From Gammaproteobacteria bacterium (GTDB lineage: Bacteria > Pseudomonadota > Gammaproteobacteria > Xanthomonadales > Marinicellaceae), in NCBI GenBank assembly GCA_030430025.1, contig JAUIGR010000015.1:1-61212 (forward strand): 61,212 nt of DNA. Reading direction: 5' to 3'. A program made the translations under genes and the position numbers. This document shows, piece after piece, positions 52,445-61,212 of this stretch (position 1 is the first letter of the stretch; each line of letters opens with the position of its first letter). Below the pieces are notes generated by a model. It was not told the origin of the DNA, searched no databases, and was given only the letters and a program-made list of their open reading frames with translations.

Positions 52445-53728
52445 TTAAAAAGCGGGGCATGTGGCTGGCACTGGGCCACCCTCAAATCCATTGGCAAAAA
52501 TAAAGTCTTCAAAACCATTTCTGAATACCTTATCAGTTAGACCAAGAGTGATCCCTAAAGCTTTGTTCATCATGTCAAAGGGTAAGCTGGCACCATCTCC
52601 ATGAGGTTGAGCTACCACTGGCATTATCAGTGGGTTGATATCACCATTATTAACATCAATCCAAACACCAGTGCTTTCATCGGCAAACAAAGCCACTAGT
52701 TTGTTTTGTTGTGAAAACATCAAGCTGGTTAGTCGGCCGGTGTTATTACCCATGTCGACAAATTCAGTACAGCTAGCAATCAACGTATTAGGGTCTACAT
52801 CTATAAGTACATCTTTGTTTGTATAGGTTTGGGAGTCATAGGCATAAAAATGGCCGTTAATTGGGCTGATGGCAAAATCATGTATCCCTTTGTTCATTAT
52901 GCCTGAGGATGTCAGACAACTATCTACAGCTGCATCATGATCACCATTGGCGATGTAGTCAGCGACTACACAGGTCGAGAAAACGTTGGTTTGGTTCCTG
53001 AACTCGCTGACCACAGCATCACAGACAGGATCACTTGTGTCATCAACATCAAACCATTGAGTGGTGATGATGCTGCCATTTGCTGCCGTCAGTGTAGCTG
53101 CTGATACCTGACCGATAACAATGTGTGGTGTTTGATAATCGATTTCACCCGTTCCGGCCATGATGTCAGCGCTTGATTCGTAATTTGTACGATAGGCCAA
53201 AATAAACAGATCTCCCGCCAGGTTAAATGTAGATGCTGAATGTACTATAGGAACTACCTGGTGGACACCGGGTGGTGGTATTGTTTCTGCAGGAGGCTCT
53301 ATACTACCAATGTTTTCATAACCACCGTCATTACCGATTCTATAGACATCAACGGGATTTGCCTTCATGATATCCCCAGGCTGACCGGGTGATGGGAACG
53401 GCAAAGACACTTCTAAATGGGTGCCGATGCCTCTGTCGTCTGTGGGCATCATTCCATATAAAAACTGATCAACAGGGCTGAGGCCTAATCCGTTGATAGG
53501 ATTGCTCAATGCACCACAGTCAGTTAGGTCGCCGAGCATTTGTTGGTCGGTGAGATTAGTGCATTGGGATGTCAAGATTTGATTTCCCATAATGTCGTTG
53601 CTTACTGTATAAGCTCTGTTCAGATAGTCTTGAAATACAGTGCTGTTATCTGGTGTACAGAGCGGCATGCCTGCAAAAACAGATTGGCAAACCAAGGATA
53701 ATGTAAGTATTGGGGTTAGTTTGTTCAT
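52445..53728 (-). CDS. Secreted protein with two C-terminal FxxGFE segments, function unknown
   Basis: The 427-residue protein has a signal peptide (LTPILTLSLVCQSVFAG) and looks like a beta-propeller-type protein: HVVPIVHSASTFNLAGDLFILAYRTN, HDFAISPINGHFYAYDSQTY and LTSLMFSQQNKLVALFADES describe repeated values and displays. Cysteines are many. The C-terminus reads DKVFRNGFEDFIFANGFEGG then PVPATCPAF, so the FxNGFE segment occurs twice. It resembles the ends of the two beta-helix proteins in this window. GAGGC precedes the ATG. I recognise no enzymatic motif; an exported surface protein is likely. Confidence 0.75.
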   Translation of the reverse strand: MNKLTPILTLSLVCQSVFAGMPLCTPDNSTVFQDYLNRAYTVSNDIMGNQILTSQCTNLTDQQMLGDLTDCGALSNPINGLGLSPVDQFLYGMMPTDDRGIGTHLEVSLPFPSPGQPGDIMKANPVDVYRIGNDGGYENIGSIEPPAETIPPPGVHQVVPIVHSASTFNLAGDLFILAYRTNYESSADIMAGTGEIDYQTPHIVIGQVSAATLTAANGSIITTQWFDVDDTSDPVCDAVVSEFRNQTNVFSTCVVADYIANGDHDAAVDSCLTSSGIMNKGIHDFAISPINGHFYAYDSQTYTNKDVLIDVDPNTLIASCTEFVDMGNNTGRLTSLMFSQQNKLVALFADESTGVWIDVNNGDINPLIMPVVAQPHGDGASLPFDMMNKALGITLGLTDKVFRNGFEDFIFANGFEGGPVPATCPAF

Positions 53729-53932
53729 ATAAAAGCCTCATATCAAATTGCATCTTTCCCCTTTTGTTTCAACTGTTGAACCCGTCTTTTTGATGGATTA
53801 ATAAAGTAGCGTTCGTAAGGTAGCATAATTTCCAGAATAAAAAAAGCTGATTTTTTTTGGAGATATTGGGTCAAACATACTTTACTAAAGGTGTTAAAAT
53901 GAAGCGATTCAGTTTTCTTGTTTATTGGGAAT

Positions 53933-54361
53933 ATGACAAAAAGTACCATCATTAAAAGTCAATGGCTCAGCGATTATACATACGTAAGTACCAACAGTTC
54001 TGGTCAAAGCATCATTACAGATGCTGCCACGGAAAAAGGAGGAAGTACCCTTGCACCCTCGCCAATGGATGTCGTATTGATGGGATTGGCTGGTTGTGCT
54101 GGAATTGATGTTAAGCTGATATTAGCTAAATCCAAGCAAAAAGTAACGAATATCGAAATCACAACAGAAGCACAACGTCGTGATGAGATCCCCCGTATTT
54201 ATACCGATATTAATTTGCACTTCACAGTGACAGGTCATGATTTAGATGAAAAACAGGTTGCTCGAGCGATCAAGTTGTCTGCTGAAAAATACTGTTCGGT
54301 TTCTCATATGCTGCAAGAGACTGTGAACATCACTCACAGTTACCAATTGGTAACAGACTGA
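53933..54361 (+). CDS. OsmC family protein
   Basis: The 142-residue protein has TDAATEKGGSTLAPSPMDVVLMGLAGCAGIDVKLIL with the first conserved Cys, a central VTNIEITTEAQRRDEIPRIYTDINLHFTVTG strand, and KYCSVSHML with the second Cys. This is the OsmC/YhfA pattern, in which the two cysteines reduce organic peroxides. The start at MTKSTIIKSQ is used; a longer frame adds five residues. The stop is two bases from the end of the convergent ABC exporter gene. Confidence 0.92.
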   Translation: MTKSTIIKSQWLSDYTYVSTNSSGQSIITDAATEKGGSTLAPSPMDVVLMGLAGCAGIDVKLILAKSKQKVTNIEITTEAQRRDEIPRIYTDINLHFTVTGHDLDEKQVARAIKLSAEKYCSVSHMLQETVNITHSYQLVTD

Positions 54362-54363
54362 AT

Positions 54364-56133
54364 TTAGCCACTAAATTGTAGACGTGCCAGTTCACAATAT
54401 AATGGACTAGATTCTAACAGTTCCTCATGTCGGCCTTGTGCAACAATACAACCTTGATCCATGACGACAATACTGTCAGCTTGTCTTACAGTAGCTAGAC
54501 GGTGAGCAATTACCAGCGTGGTTCGGTCTTTCATGATGTCACTCAGTGCTTCTTGGACCAGTCTTTCGGATGCTGCATCTAGAGCGCTGGTTGCCTCGTC
54601 GAGTAAAAGCACTGGTGGTTCAGTAATGATGGCTCGTGCAATTGATAATCTTTGTGCTTGTCCTCCTGATAGCCGAACGCCGCGTTCTCCTAGATAAGTA
54701 TCGTATCCAGATTCAAGTTGAGTAATGAACTCATCAGCATGAGCCAATTGAGCCGCTTTTTTGATTTGCTGTTCAGTAGCTTGATCAATACCATAAGCAA
54801 TGTTCAAGCTGGCTGTGGTAGAAAAAATGGTGACATCCTGAGCAACCAAGGCAAATTGAGCTCGTAAGTCTTGGATTCGGTAGTCTTTAATGTTTTTACC
54901 ATCAAGATAGATATCACCACTTTGTGGTTCGTAAAAACGCATCAACAACTGGAATAAAGTCGATTTGCCAGCACCAGAAGGGCCAACAACAGCAATTGTT
55001 TGACCAGCAGGCACCTCGAGGTTCAGGTCATTAAGAACAGCCCGTTCCGGTCGACTTGGATAGGCAAATTGCACCTGTTTGAGTGACAGGTTGCCAATGA
55101 TGGGTACAGTGAGTTCAGTGACTTCAGGTGTATCGACAATGTCTGGTTGTGTGTTCATTAATTCAACAATCCGTTCAAGTGCTCCCGCAGCTTTTTTTAG
55201 TTCGCTCCAGACCGTTGTTAATGCACCAGTAGATGTTGCTGCCATGATTGCATACATGACGAATTGACTCAAAGTACCCGCAGTCATGAGGCCATTAATG
55301 ACATCAGTGGCACCCAACCACAGAACAGTAACAATGCCTCCAAAAATCACCAAGCCGACAATAATAGACATGATAGTGGTCATGCGAATGGAGTCAACAG
55401 ATGCTTCGAATGCTTTGTTGATGGCACCACTGAATGCGTTATTTTCTTTGGTTTCTTGGGCATAGGCTTGTACTGTTGCTATGGCATTGATGGTTTCTGT
55501 TGCCATCGCTGAGGAGTCAGCAATGCGGTCCTGTTCAATTTTTGAAAGTTTCTGAATTTTTCGACCAACCACAACGATCGGTAAAACCACCAGTGGAATC
55601 ATCAGCGCAATGTATCCTGCTAGCTTGTGGCTAGAGACAACCATCATTACAACTGCGCCGATGAAAGTAACCGCACTGCGTAGTGCTATAGAAAATGTGC
55701 TACCAACAACGGTTTCCACCAGTGTGGTGTCAGTATTGATGCGAGACAAAATTTCACCGGTTTTAGTGCTTTCAAAGAACAAGGCACTTTGTTTCATTAC
55801 TTGTTCATATACTTTCTTTCTCAGATCAGTGACGACCTTTTGACCAATCCAGGAAACCCAAAAATAACGCAAAGATGTGAAAATAACCATTGCTGATGAA
55901 ACCAGCAGTACGACCACAAAATAATAAGATAGGGTGTCTTTATTTTCAGCAGAAAACCCCAGATCAATCATTTGTTTGAAAGCCACGGGAATGGCCAAAT
56001 TAGCAGCAGCACCAAGAGCCAATAGTAACAATGCGATGCCAATATACCGGCGATAGGGAGTGACCAAAGGACCAATCAGTTTGAGGTGGCTGATCTTACC
56101 AGAAGTGGGTTGTTGATCTTTTTCTGCTGTCAT
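54364..56133 (-). CDS. ABC exporter of the MsbA/ABCB type
   Basis: The 589-residue half transporter has six membrane helices in residues 25-310 and one ATPase domain. The ATPase has Walker A VAVVGPSGAGKSTLFQLL, the Q-loop in LRAQFALVAQDVTIFS, the signature VRLSGGQAQRLSIARAI, Walker B VLLLDEATSALD and the H-loop in TLVIAHRLATV. It works as a homodimer. GEILSRINTDTTLVETVVGS is the coupling-helix region typical of lipid or drug exporters. Whether it moves lipid A, a drug or a peptide cannot be read from sequence; a complete second subunit is not adjacent. Confidence 0.92.
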   Translation of the reverse strand: MTAEKDQQPTSGKISHLKLIGPLVTPYRRYIGIALLLLALGAAANLAIPVAFKQMIDLGFSAENKDTLSYYFVVVLLVSSAMVIFTSLRYFWVSWIGQKVVTDLRKKVYEQVMKQSALFFESTKTGEILSRINTDTTLVETVVGSTFSIALRSAVTFIGAVVMMVVSSHKLAGYIALMIPLVVLPIVVVGRKIQKLSKIEQDRIADSSAMATETINAIATVQAYAQETKENNAFSGAINKAFEASVDSIRMTTIMSIIVGLVIFGGIVTVLWLGATDVINGLMTAGTLSQFVMYAIMAATSTGALTTVWSELKKAAGALERIVELMNTQPDIVDTPEVTELTVPIIGNLSLKQVQFAYPSRPERAVLNDLNLEVPAGQTIAVVGPSGAGKSTLFQLLMRFYEPQSGDIYLDGKNIKDYRIQDLRAQFALVAQDVTIFSTTASLNIAYGIDQATEQQIKKAAQLAHADEFITQLESGYDTYLGERGVRLSGGQAQRLSIARAIITEPPVLLLDEATSALDAASERLVQEALSDIMKDRTTLVIAHRLATVRQADSIVVMDQGCIVAQGRHEELLESSPLYCELARLQFSG

Positions 56134-56369
56134 CTCCCTTCCTGACTCACAATAGTGAAAATGATATGGGCACCTTTATTAATGAGGTGGTTTTTTGGCT
56201 AAGCCCCACAGGGTAAGGCGATAAGGCATCATCTGCTTTGTTGCACTTTTTGTCAAGGCAATGAACATTGACTGCAAAATGCGCCTTGTCACCTTGCAGA
56301 AGAAATAACTCATTAAAAGAGGTGTCCATATGTCATAATTTGACTTTGAATAAAAGATTGTAAACTAAC

Positions 56370-56762
56370 ATGAGTTCAAATAAAACTGTTCCTACCGATA
56401 CTTCAGTTGATGCGTTTTTACAGCAAGTTGAACCGCAACAAAAACAACAGGATGCTTATCAGTTGTTGGCTATGATGACTAGATTATCAGGGCATTCGGC
56501 CAAAATGTGGGGATCTTCCATTATTGGTTTTGGACAATATCATTACTGCTATGCCTCTGGGAGAGAGGGCGATTTCATGCGAGTGGGTTTTGCTCCGAGA
56601 AAAAACAATTTATCTGTTTATATTATTCCTGGATTTGACCAGTTCAAAACATTATTGGGCCAATTAGGAAAACACAAGCTGGGTAAATCCTGTCTTTACG
56701 TTAATAAATTGTCAGACATTAATACTACAATTTTGGAACAGTTAATTGTCGAGTCCTTATAA
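56370..56762 (+). CDS. DUF1801 family protein
   Basis: The 130-residue protein contains MMTRLSGHSAKMWGSSIIGFGQYHYCYASGREGDFMRVGFAPRKNN, then LSVYIIPGFDQFKTLLGQLGKHKLGKSCLYVNKLSDINTTILEQLI. These are the two conserved parts of DUF1801/YdhG-like proteins, including the 'KxSCLYxxxLxD' segment. Function unknown. It forms a short + strand run with the alpha/beta hydrolase 23 bases downstream. Confidence 0.88.
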   Translation: MSSNKTVPTDTSVDAFLQQVEPQQKQQDAYQLLAMMTRLSGHSAKMWGSSIIGFGQYHYCYASGREGDFMRVGFAPRKNNLSVYIIPGFDQFKTLLGQLGKHKLGKSCLYVNKLSDINTTILEQLIVESL

Positions 56763-56785
56763 CAGATGAAAAAACAATACCCAGA

Positions 56786-57622
56786 ATGAATTCCTATCCA
56801 CACGAAATTTTTGGTAATGGGCAGCAGACCCTATATTTTGGCCATGCCAACGCCTATGCGCCAGGTGCCTATCGAGCGATCATAGAACCATTGGCACAAA
56901 ATCATCAAGTTCAGGCGTATTTACAGCGTCCTTTGTGGCAACCCTCTCCGGACATCCACAGTATCAATAACTGGCATGATTTGGCCGAAGATGTGATTGG
57001 TTATTTTGAACAGCAAAACTTAAAAGGACTGGTAGCAGTTGGTCACTCATTGGGTGCATTGACTGCATTTTTAGCAGGAAATAAAAGACCAGATCTGATC
57101 AAAGCTGTGGTGATGATAGAGCCAGTCTTGTTTTCCCGAGGGTTTTGTTTAGTCAATCAATTCATGCCCAAAGTATTGAAAAAGCGGGTGGCCATCATCA
57201 ACAAAGCGCTGAATCGTCCTGATGCTTGGCAGGATTTGCAACAAGCGTTTGATTTTCATCGCAGAGCAAGGGCGTTCAAGCGAATTTCGGATGAAATCCT
57301 CTGGGATATCATTAATGCCTGTGTGGTACCAACAGAGGATGGAAAAGTCACCTTAAGATACCATAAAAAGTGGGAAGCCAAATGTTATGCGTCAGTCACT
57401 TACTTTCGGGGTCAACTGATGAAATCTAATCTTCCTTTGTTAGTTTTTCGTGGTGATTACACTGATACTGTTCCTGAAGGTTTTTGGCGCCGATGGCAAA
57501 AACAACATCAACCACATCACCAATTGGTGTCAGTTGAAAAGGCAGGGCATTTATTGCCTTTTGAACGTCCTGATGTATTGAACCCAGTGATTGCGGATTT
57601 TGTCGCTCAATATGCTGGATGA
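56786..57622 (+). CDS. Alpha/beta hydrolase
   Basis: This 278-residue cytoplasmic protein has the hydrolase fold: LYFGHANAYAPGAYRAII, the nucleophile elbow VAVGHSLGALTAFLAG, VMIEPVLFSRGF, LLVFRGDYTDTVPEGF for the acidic residue and VEKAGHLLPFERPD for the catalytic His. Ser-Asp-His are all in place. Esterase or haloperoxidase-like chemistry is likely but the substrate is unknown. The next gene starts 7 bases after its stop, so the two are probably cotranscribed. Confidence 0.85.
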   Translation: MNSYPHEIFGNGQQTLYFGHANAYAPGAYRAIIEPLAQNHQVQAYLQRPLWQPSPDIHSINNWHDLAEDVIGYFEQQNLKGLVAVGHSLGALTAFLAGNKRPDLIKAVVMIEPVLFSRGFCLVNQFMPKVLKKRVAIINKALNRPDAWQDLQQAFDFHRRARAFKRISDEILWDIINACVVPTEDGKVTLRYHKKWEAKCYASVTYFRGQLMKSNLPLLVFRGDYTDTVPEGFWRRWQKQHQPHHQLVSVEKAGHLLPFERPDVLNPVIADFVAQYAG

Positions 57623-57629
57623 AAGTATT

Positions 57630-59132
57630 ATGGACTCTAAGTCGATTGTGCTATCTACGTTGAATAGCAAATACATCCATTCTTCATTCAGTTTACGCTA
57701 TCTGTATGCTAATTTAGGGTCATGGCAAAGTGAGGCCCAAATCATAGAGTTCACGATACATGATCGTGCGACTGACATAGCAGAAAAACTGCTGGCAGTC
57801 AGGCCAAAAATCATTGGATTCAGTGTCTATATCTGGAATGTTGTGGAAACCACTGAATTAGTGAAGCTAATCAAGACCATAGCGCCAGATATTGATATTG
57901 TGCTGGGCGGACCTGAGGTTAGCCATTTGCCCGATCAGCCTGAGGTTGTTGAACTGGTTGATTATGTCATTAAAGGACCTGGTGAAATCAGTTTCAAAAT
58001 GTTGTGTGGGCAGTTGATGAATGGAGAAAGACCTATGAATCGATACATTCAAGGTCAACCCGAAGCCTTAGAACAACTTAATATGCCTTATGACTTTTAT
58101 ACGGATGAAGACATTAAGAATCGCATTATTTATGTTGAAGCTTCAAGGGGTTGTCCTTTTAAGTGTGAATTTTGTTTGTCATCGCTGGATCGCACTTCGA
58201 AGACCTTTACATTGGATCGTTTTTTAGCAGAAATGGACACACTCTATCAAAAAGGGGCGCGTCACTTTAAGTTCATTGATCGGACTTTTAATTTAAAAAT
58301 AGCGCATTCATCAGCAATCTTGCAATTTTTTCTGGACAGGATGGATCAAGAATTGACTGTTCATTTTGAGGTGATTCCTGATCGATTGCCTGAAAAGTTA
58401 CGTGAACTCTTGGTGCAATTTCCTCCACATAGTTTGCAGTTTGAGGTGGGTATACAGACCTTTGATCCTGAAATTCAAAGCCTTATTAGTCGGCGTCAGG
58501 ATAATGACGAAACCAAAGACAATTTATTATGGTTGAGAAAAAACACCAATGCTCACATTCATGCTGATTTGATCTTTGGTTTGCCTGGTGACTCGTTGGC
58601 TAATTTTTCTTATAGCTTTGACCAGCTGGTGGCATTAAAACCTCAGGAAATACAACTAGGTATCCTTAAGCGTTTACGCGGAGCGCCGATTAATCGTCAT
58701 ACTCGTGAATATCAAATGCGATATAGCCCAGCGCCACCATATACAGTACTCGCTACTAAAAAGATCAGTTTTCAGGATTTACAACGAGTCGGACGTTTTG
58801 CTCGTTATTGGGATTTGATTGGAAATTCAGGGCACTTTACTCATACCTTACCTTTGTTATTGGCAAATGACCCTTTTGAACGATTCATGAGGTTTTCGGA
58901 TTTATTATTTGAGCATGAGCAAAGCACATGGAAAATTTCATTACGCCGACAGTTTGTCCTACTCTACCGCATCATGACGGTATTGATGAAGATCAATGAA
59001 GCAGTGGTGTTTCAGTCATTACAACAAGATTTTGATCGCAGCGGTGAGAAAGGGCAGTTAAGGTTTTTGCTTGAACAAAATCATTGTTTTAAAGTGACAC
59101 GTCATAACAAACGTCAGAAGAACCATGCTTGA
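57630..59132 (+). CDS. B12-binding domain radical SAM protein (DUF4080)
   Basis: The 500-residue protein has an N-terminal cobalamin-binding-like domain (IVLSTLNSKYIHSSFSLRYLYANLG, then IIGFSVYIWNVVETTELVKLIK and IVLGGPEVSH). The radical SAM core carries the cluster motif EASRGCPFKCEFCLSS (CxxxCxxC) and FEVGIQTFDPEIQSLISR, with HIHADLIFGLPGDS. A C-terminal DUF4080 segment follows. Members of this group are suspected to modify tRNA or metabolites, but no reaction is settled. The start at MDSKSIVLSTL is preferred; an ATG 18 bases upstream would overlap the hydrolase gene. Confidence 0.88.
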   Translation: MDSKSIVLSTLNSKYIHSSFSLRYLYANLGSWQSEAQIIEFTIHDRATDIAEKLLAVRPKIIGFSVYIWNVVETTELVKLIKTIAPDIDIVLGGPEVSHLPDQPEVVELVDYVIKGPGEISFKMLCGQLMNGERPMNRYIQGQPEALEQLNMPYDFYTDEDIKNRIIYVEASRGCPFKCEFCLSSLDRTSKTFTLDRFLAEMDTLYQKGARHFKFIDRTFNLKIAHSSAILQFFLDRMDQELTVHFEVIPDRLPEKLRELLVQFPPHSLQFEVGIQTFDPEIQSLISRRQDNDETKDNLLWLRKNTNAHIHADLIFGLPGDSLANFSYSFDQLVALKPQEIQLGILKRLRGAPINRHTREYQMRYSPAPPYTVLATKKISFQDLQRVGRFARYWDLIGNSGHFTHTLPLLLANDPFERFMRFSDLLFEHEQSTWKISLRRQFVLLYRIMTVLMKINEAVVFQSLQQDFDRSGEKGQLRFLLEQNHCFKVTRHNKRQKNHA

Positions 59133-59194
59133 GTAAGGTCTAATTTCTGGTTAGCAAGATAACCATTTGTTAGTGTCAGTCAGAACTGAACTGA

Positions 59195-59222
59195 TCCACC
59201 CTGGATTGATTTCAGGGTGGAT
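59195..59222. repeat. Hairpin repeat, copy A (possible bidirectional terminator)
   Basis: ATCCACCCTG and CAGGGTGGAT form a 10-bp perfect stem around GATTGATT. It lies between two convergent genes and has no long T-run. A nearly identical hairpin begins at 61189, at the window edge, so it is a repeated element. Confidence 0.65.
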
Positions 59223-59252
59223 TTATAGCACTACTTCTTTTTGACTGTTTTA

Positions 59253-60941
59253 TTAAAACCCATCTGCAAAGATCAGGTCATCATAAATATAAATACTGTC
59301 AGTTTCAGCAGCACCAATGTCATAAGGGCCGTGTAAATTAACTACATCTGGGGAATCGATACCACGGAATTCACCATCAATATCCCACCATGGGATAGAT
59401 TCAGCGTCATAACAATAATCAATGGCAGGAGATCCAGCAGTCAGATGATAGTCACCTGCAGCCGGGTTAACAAAGATGGTCTCTAAGTTGTCGTTAGTCA
59501 CAGAAACTGTAGGTCCTGCACTGAAGCTACCATCTTCACGAACCATCAGGCATTCAGTCTGGAGTTGAGATTGTTGACCAGCTTGTTGATAAACATCAAC
59601 TGACTCATCAAGGATAATTGATGAGTAAACCTCAATAGATCCGTCGGTGTTTTCAATGAGCTGTTGAGTTACCCGGTTATCGGCCACGGTGACATAGCTC
59701 AAAAATGATGATGAGATCTGGTTATTACCACTTTGGTTGACAAATAATTGATCATCACTATAGGCCCCTTCGCCGTTTTGGCCGTTGCTATGAATGATTG
59801 AGTTATACATTCCGAATGCTCCTCCGTCATAGGCTTTTGCTACCACACCTGTTGATGCCCGGTTTTCAGTGATCAGAGCACCTTCTATTCCGATGGATGA
59901 CCCATCTGTTACCGCAATAGCCCCACCATTACTTGCCATATTACCCTTGATTTGTACACAGGCTCCTGGTGACCAACACTCTTGTGGTGTTTGACTTAAC
60001 GAACTTTGAAACAAAGCAAATCCCCCAGCTTGTGCATAAATGGCCCCACCGGCATCACTGGCTTGATTGTCCTCGATTAATACATTGTATCCAAATATGC
60101 CAGTGTTATCGGCATAGATGGCCCCACCTTTAGTGGCTTTGTTACCTGATAACATAACAGGGCTTTCGAGTTCGCCCACAGGGATACCATTATATTCACC
60201 TACTTGTAACCCATATAAGTAGACTCCAGAATTTAAGGAGGCTATGGCGCCACCATATACTGCCTCATTGTCAATGATTTGAGTTGGTGAATAAACTCCT
60301 ACACTACATCCATTAGTGGTTACAATACCACCGCCACCAAGAGGAGCAGTATTGTTAGATATGAGTGATTGGCCTGCGATTATGAGCAAATTATTAGAAC
60401 CTTGACACAAGATACCTCCAGCTTCATTTGAACTGATTTGACTGTTAATGATATATACATCAGATTGACCGTCATCAGTATTTGTTATATAGACACCCCG
60501 ATTTGAATTACTGTCAATCCAAAGGTTATCTAGAGTGGTCTCCAATACAGCCTTCCCGACAGGTGAAGTGTAGATACCCGCGTAACCATTAGATATTTTT
60601 AGATTACGGAGTAACACACTGTTTTCTCCAGTTGTTGGTTGTAATAATAGGGTATGAGCGTTTGAATTAGCCGCAGTAATATTGGCTTGAGAAAGGTCAG
60701 TGATGTTTGAGTTTGCTTGAAAACAATTGGTATAGCCTCCTATCAATTTTTTAGATTGCAATATTGTGATATTTTCAGAATAGGTTTTATTGCTGGCTAT
60801 TCTGATTTCATCACTGGCACCAGAATCAATGGCACTTTGAATCGTTGTGTAATCACAAGAGCCGTCTCCACCGACAGTGATGAATGCCTGAGTTTGCATT
60901 GTTAAGGTCAGTGAAAGTAAAGTGATAAGTGTTTTGAGCAT
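59253..60941 (-). CDS. Secreted right-handed beta-helix protein (paralog), with IFADGF tail
   Basis: The start is set at MLKTLITLLSLTLTMQTQAF, just after GGAGG (minus strand). Upstream in-frame codons give no signal peptide. The mature part begins CDYTTIQSAIDSGASDEIRIASN, aligning with the CQYSTIQAAINDG head of the left-edge protein. Repeated turns such as GGGIVTTNGCSVGVYSP, GGAIYADNTGIFGYN and GGAIAVTDGSS give a beta-helix. The end is DSIYIYDDLIFADGF, the tail type shared with that paralog. About 562 residues. Function unknown; an exported surface or adhesion role is an inference. Confidence 0.8.
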   Translation of the reverse strand: MLKTLITLLSLTLTMQTQAFITVGGDGSCDYTTIQSAIDSGASDEIRIASNKTYSENITILQSKKLIGGYTNCFQANSNITDLSQANITAANSNAHTLLLQPTTGENSVLLRNLKISNGYAGIYTSPVGKAVLETTLDNLWIDSNSNRGVYITNTDDGQSDVYIINSQISSNEAGGILCQGSNNLLIIAGQSLISNNTAPLGGGGIVTTNGCSVGVYSPTQIIDNEAVYGGAIASLNSGVYLYGLQVGEYNGIPVGELESPVMLSGNKATKGGAIYADNTGIFGYNVLIEDNQASDAGGAIYAQAGGFALFQSSLSQTPQECWSPGACVQIKGNMASNGGAIAVTDGSSIGIEGALITENRASTGVVAKAYDGGAFGMYNSIIHSNGQNGEGAYSDDQLFVNQSGNNQISSSFLSYVTVADNRVTQQLIENTDGSIEVYSSIILDESVDVYQQAGQQSQLQTECLMVREDGSFSAGPTVSVTNDNLETIFVNPAAGDYHLTAGSPAIDYCYDAESIPWWDIDGEFRGIDSPDVVNLHGPYDIGAAETDSIYIYDDLIFADGF

Positions 60942-61188
60942 ACATACCTCCATAAAATTAGTGAATTCGTTCAGGTAGGGATACGTGCTAGGCATGTTAT
61001 TTGGATCAAAAAGGTGGTTCTTTGGTTTAAAAGCGTGAATTAATTCTCGTTTTTTATAATGAACTTTCATTAAAGCTAAGGGCTTATTGAATTAACTGTG
61101 CTGATGAACAGGCCTTTAAATGACTTAGCCTGTTGCAATGAAAGCGGTTTGAATGGGTTGTTATACCTGAGTTTTGACAACAAAAGAC

Positions 61189-61212
61189 CCACCCCGGATT
61201 GACTTCAGGGTG
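61189..61212. repeat. Hairpin repeat, copy B, cut by the window end
   Basis: The sequence CCACCCC-GGATTGACTT-CAGGGTG matches the hairpin at 59195-59222 except for two pyrimidine changes in the left arm and loop. The right arm may continue past the window. Confidence 0.6.

Noticed and set aside
53743-53952. Minus-strand open frame of 69 codons before the OsmC gene
   Set aside because: It lacks a ribosome-binding site, crosses into the OsmC start and has no family resemblance; probably the OsmC promoter region.
56147-56329. Minus-strand open frame of 60 codons upstream of the ABC exporter
   Set aside because: No recognisable domain and no clear Shine-Dalgarno sequence; kept as non-coding, although a small protein cannot be excluded.

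Overview
The window is one contiguous piece of a Gram-negative, moderately AT-rich gammaproteobacterial chromosome. The evidence is type IV pili with a PilU-type ATPase, lipoproteins with LxxC lipoboxes, a heptosyltransferase-like gene, ComM/YifB, a DUF2333 and a DUF4389 protein, and secreted proteins ending in an 'IFxDGFE'-type tail. I associate that tail with Marinicella-like and Xanthomonadales-related bacteria; the genus is an inference, not a proof. I see no rRNA, tRNA, CRISPR array or prophage.

Layout: (1) 0-2 kb: a secreted beta-helix protein. (2) 2.2-8.3 kb: a type IV pilin island with two major-pilin-like genes. Between and after them lie a GT-C membrane glycosyltransferase, a GT2 polyprenyl-phosphate glycosyltransferase, a flippase-like membrane protein, a methyltransferase and a TfpX/TfpZ-type pilin accessory protein. 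This looks like a pilin glycosylation and assembly locus. (3) 8.4-14.2 kb: DUF2333, ArnT-like, MltD-like, TerB-like and PilU genes. (4) 14.3-24.7 kb: the most interesting region, an eight-gene block on the + strand. It holds an alkaline-phosphatase-superfamily membrane transferase, a small YIDPGSGS protein, and then a PEP-synthase-like kinase, a class I glutamine amidohydrolase and a CTP-type nucleotidyltransferase. The last three are the same enzyme types as the Campylobacter jejuni Cj1418/Cj1417/Cj1416 pathway, which makes cytidine diphosphoramidate. They are followed by a TagB-like transferase, a YidC-like insertase paralog and a formyltransferase-like protein. I propose a phosphoramidate (P-N) surface-glycan modification system with new parts.

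(5) 25-34 kb: an accessory, rearranged zone. It has an ASPIC/UnbV surface protein, two recent metallophosphoesterase duplicates with a patch of gene conversion, decayed fragments of both families, a second AlkP-superfamily membrane protein and an internally deleted IS3-family remnant. (6) 34-49.8 kb: mostly core genes: a TAP-like hydrolase, NatAB-type ABC exporter, DUF4124 protein, ProS, a methyltransferase, an ALDH8A1-like dehydrogenase with an SDR, DUF4389, an EamA transporter, a Tyr-rich lipoprotein, an M2-family dipeptidase and ComM. (7) 50-61 kb: an EAL protein, a GT9 transferase, a secreted protein with the DGFE-type tail, OsmC, an ABC exporter, DUF1801, an alpha/beta hydrolase, a B12-binding radical SAM protein, and a second beta-helix protein that is a paralog of the one at the left edge.

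The shared theme is the cell surface: pili and their glycosylation, phosphorylated glycan building, lipoproteins and exported beta-helix proteins. Assignments rest on motifs and gene order read by eye; no database search was run.
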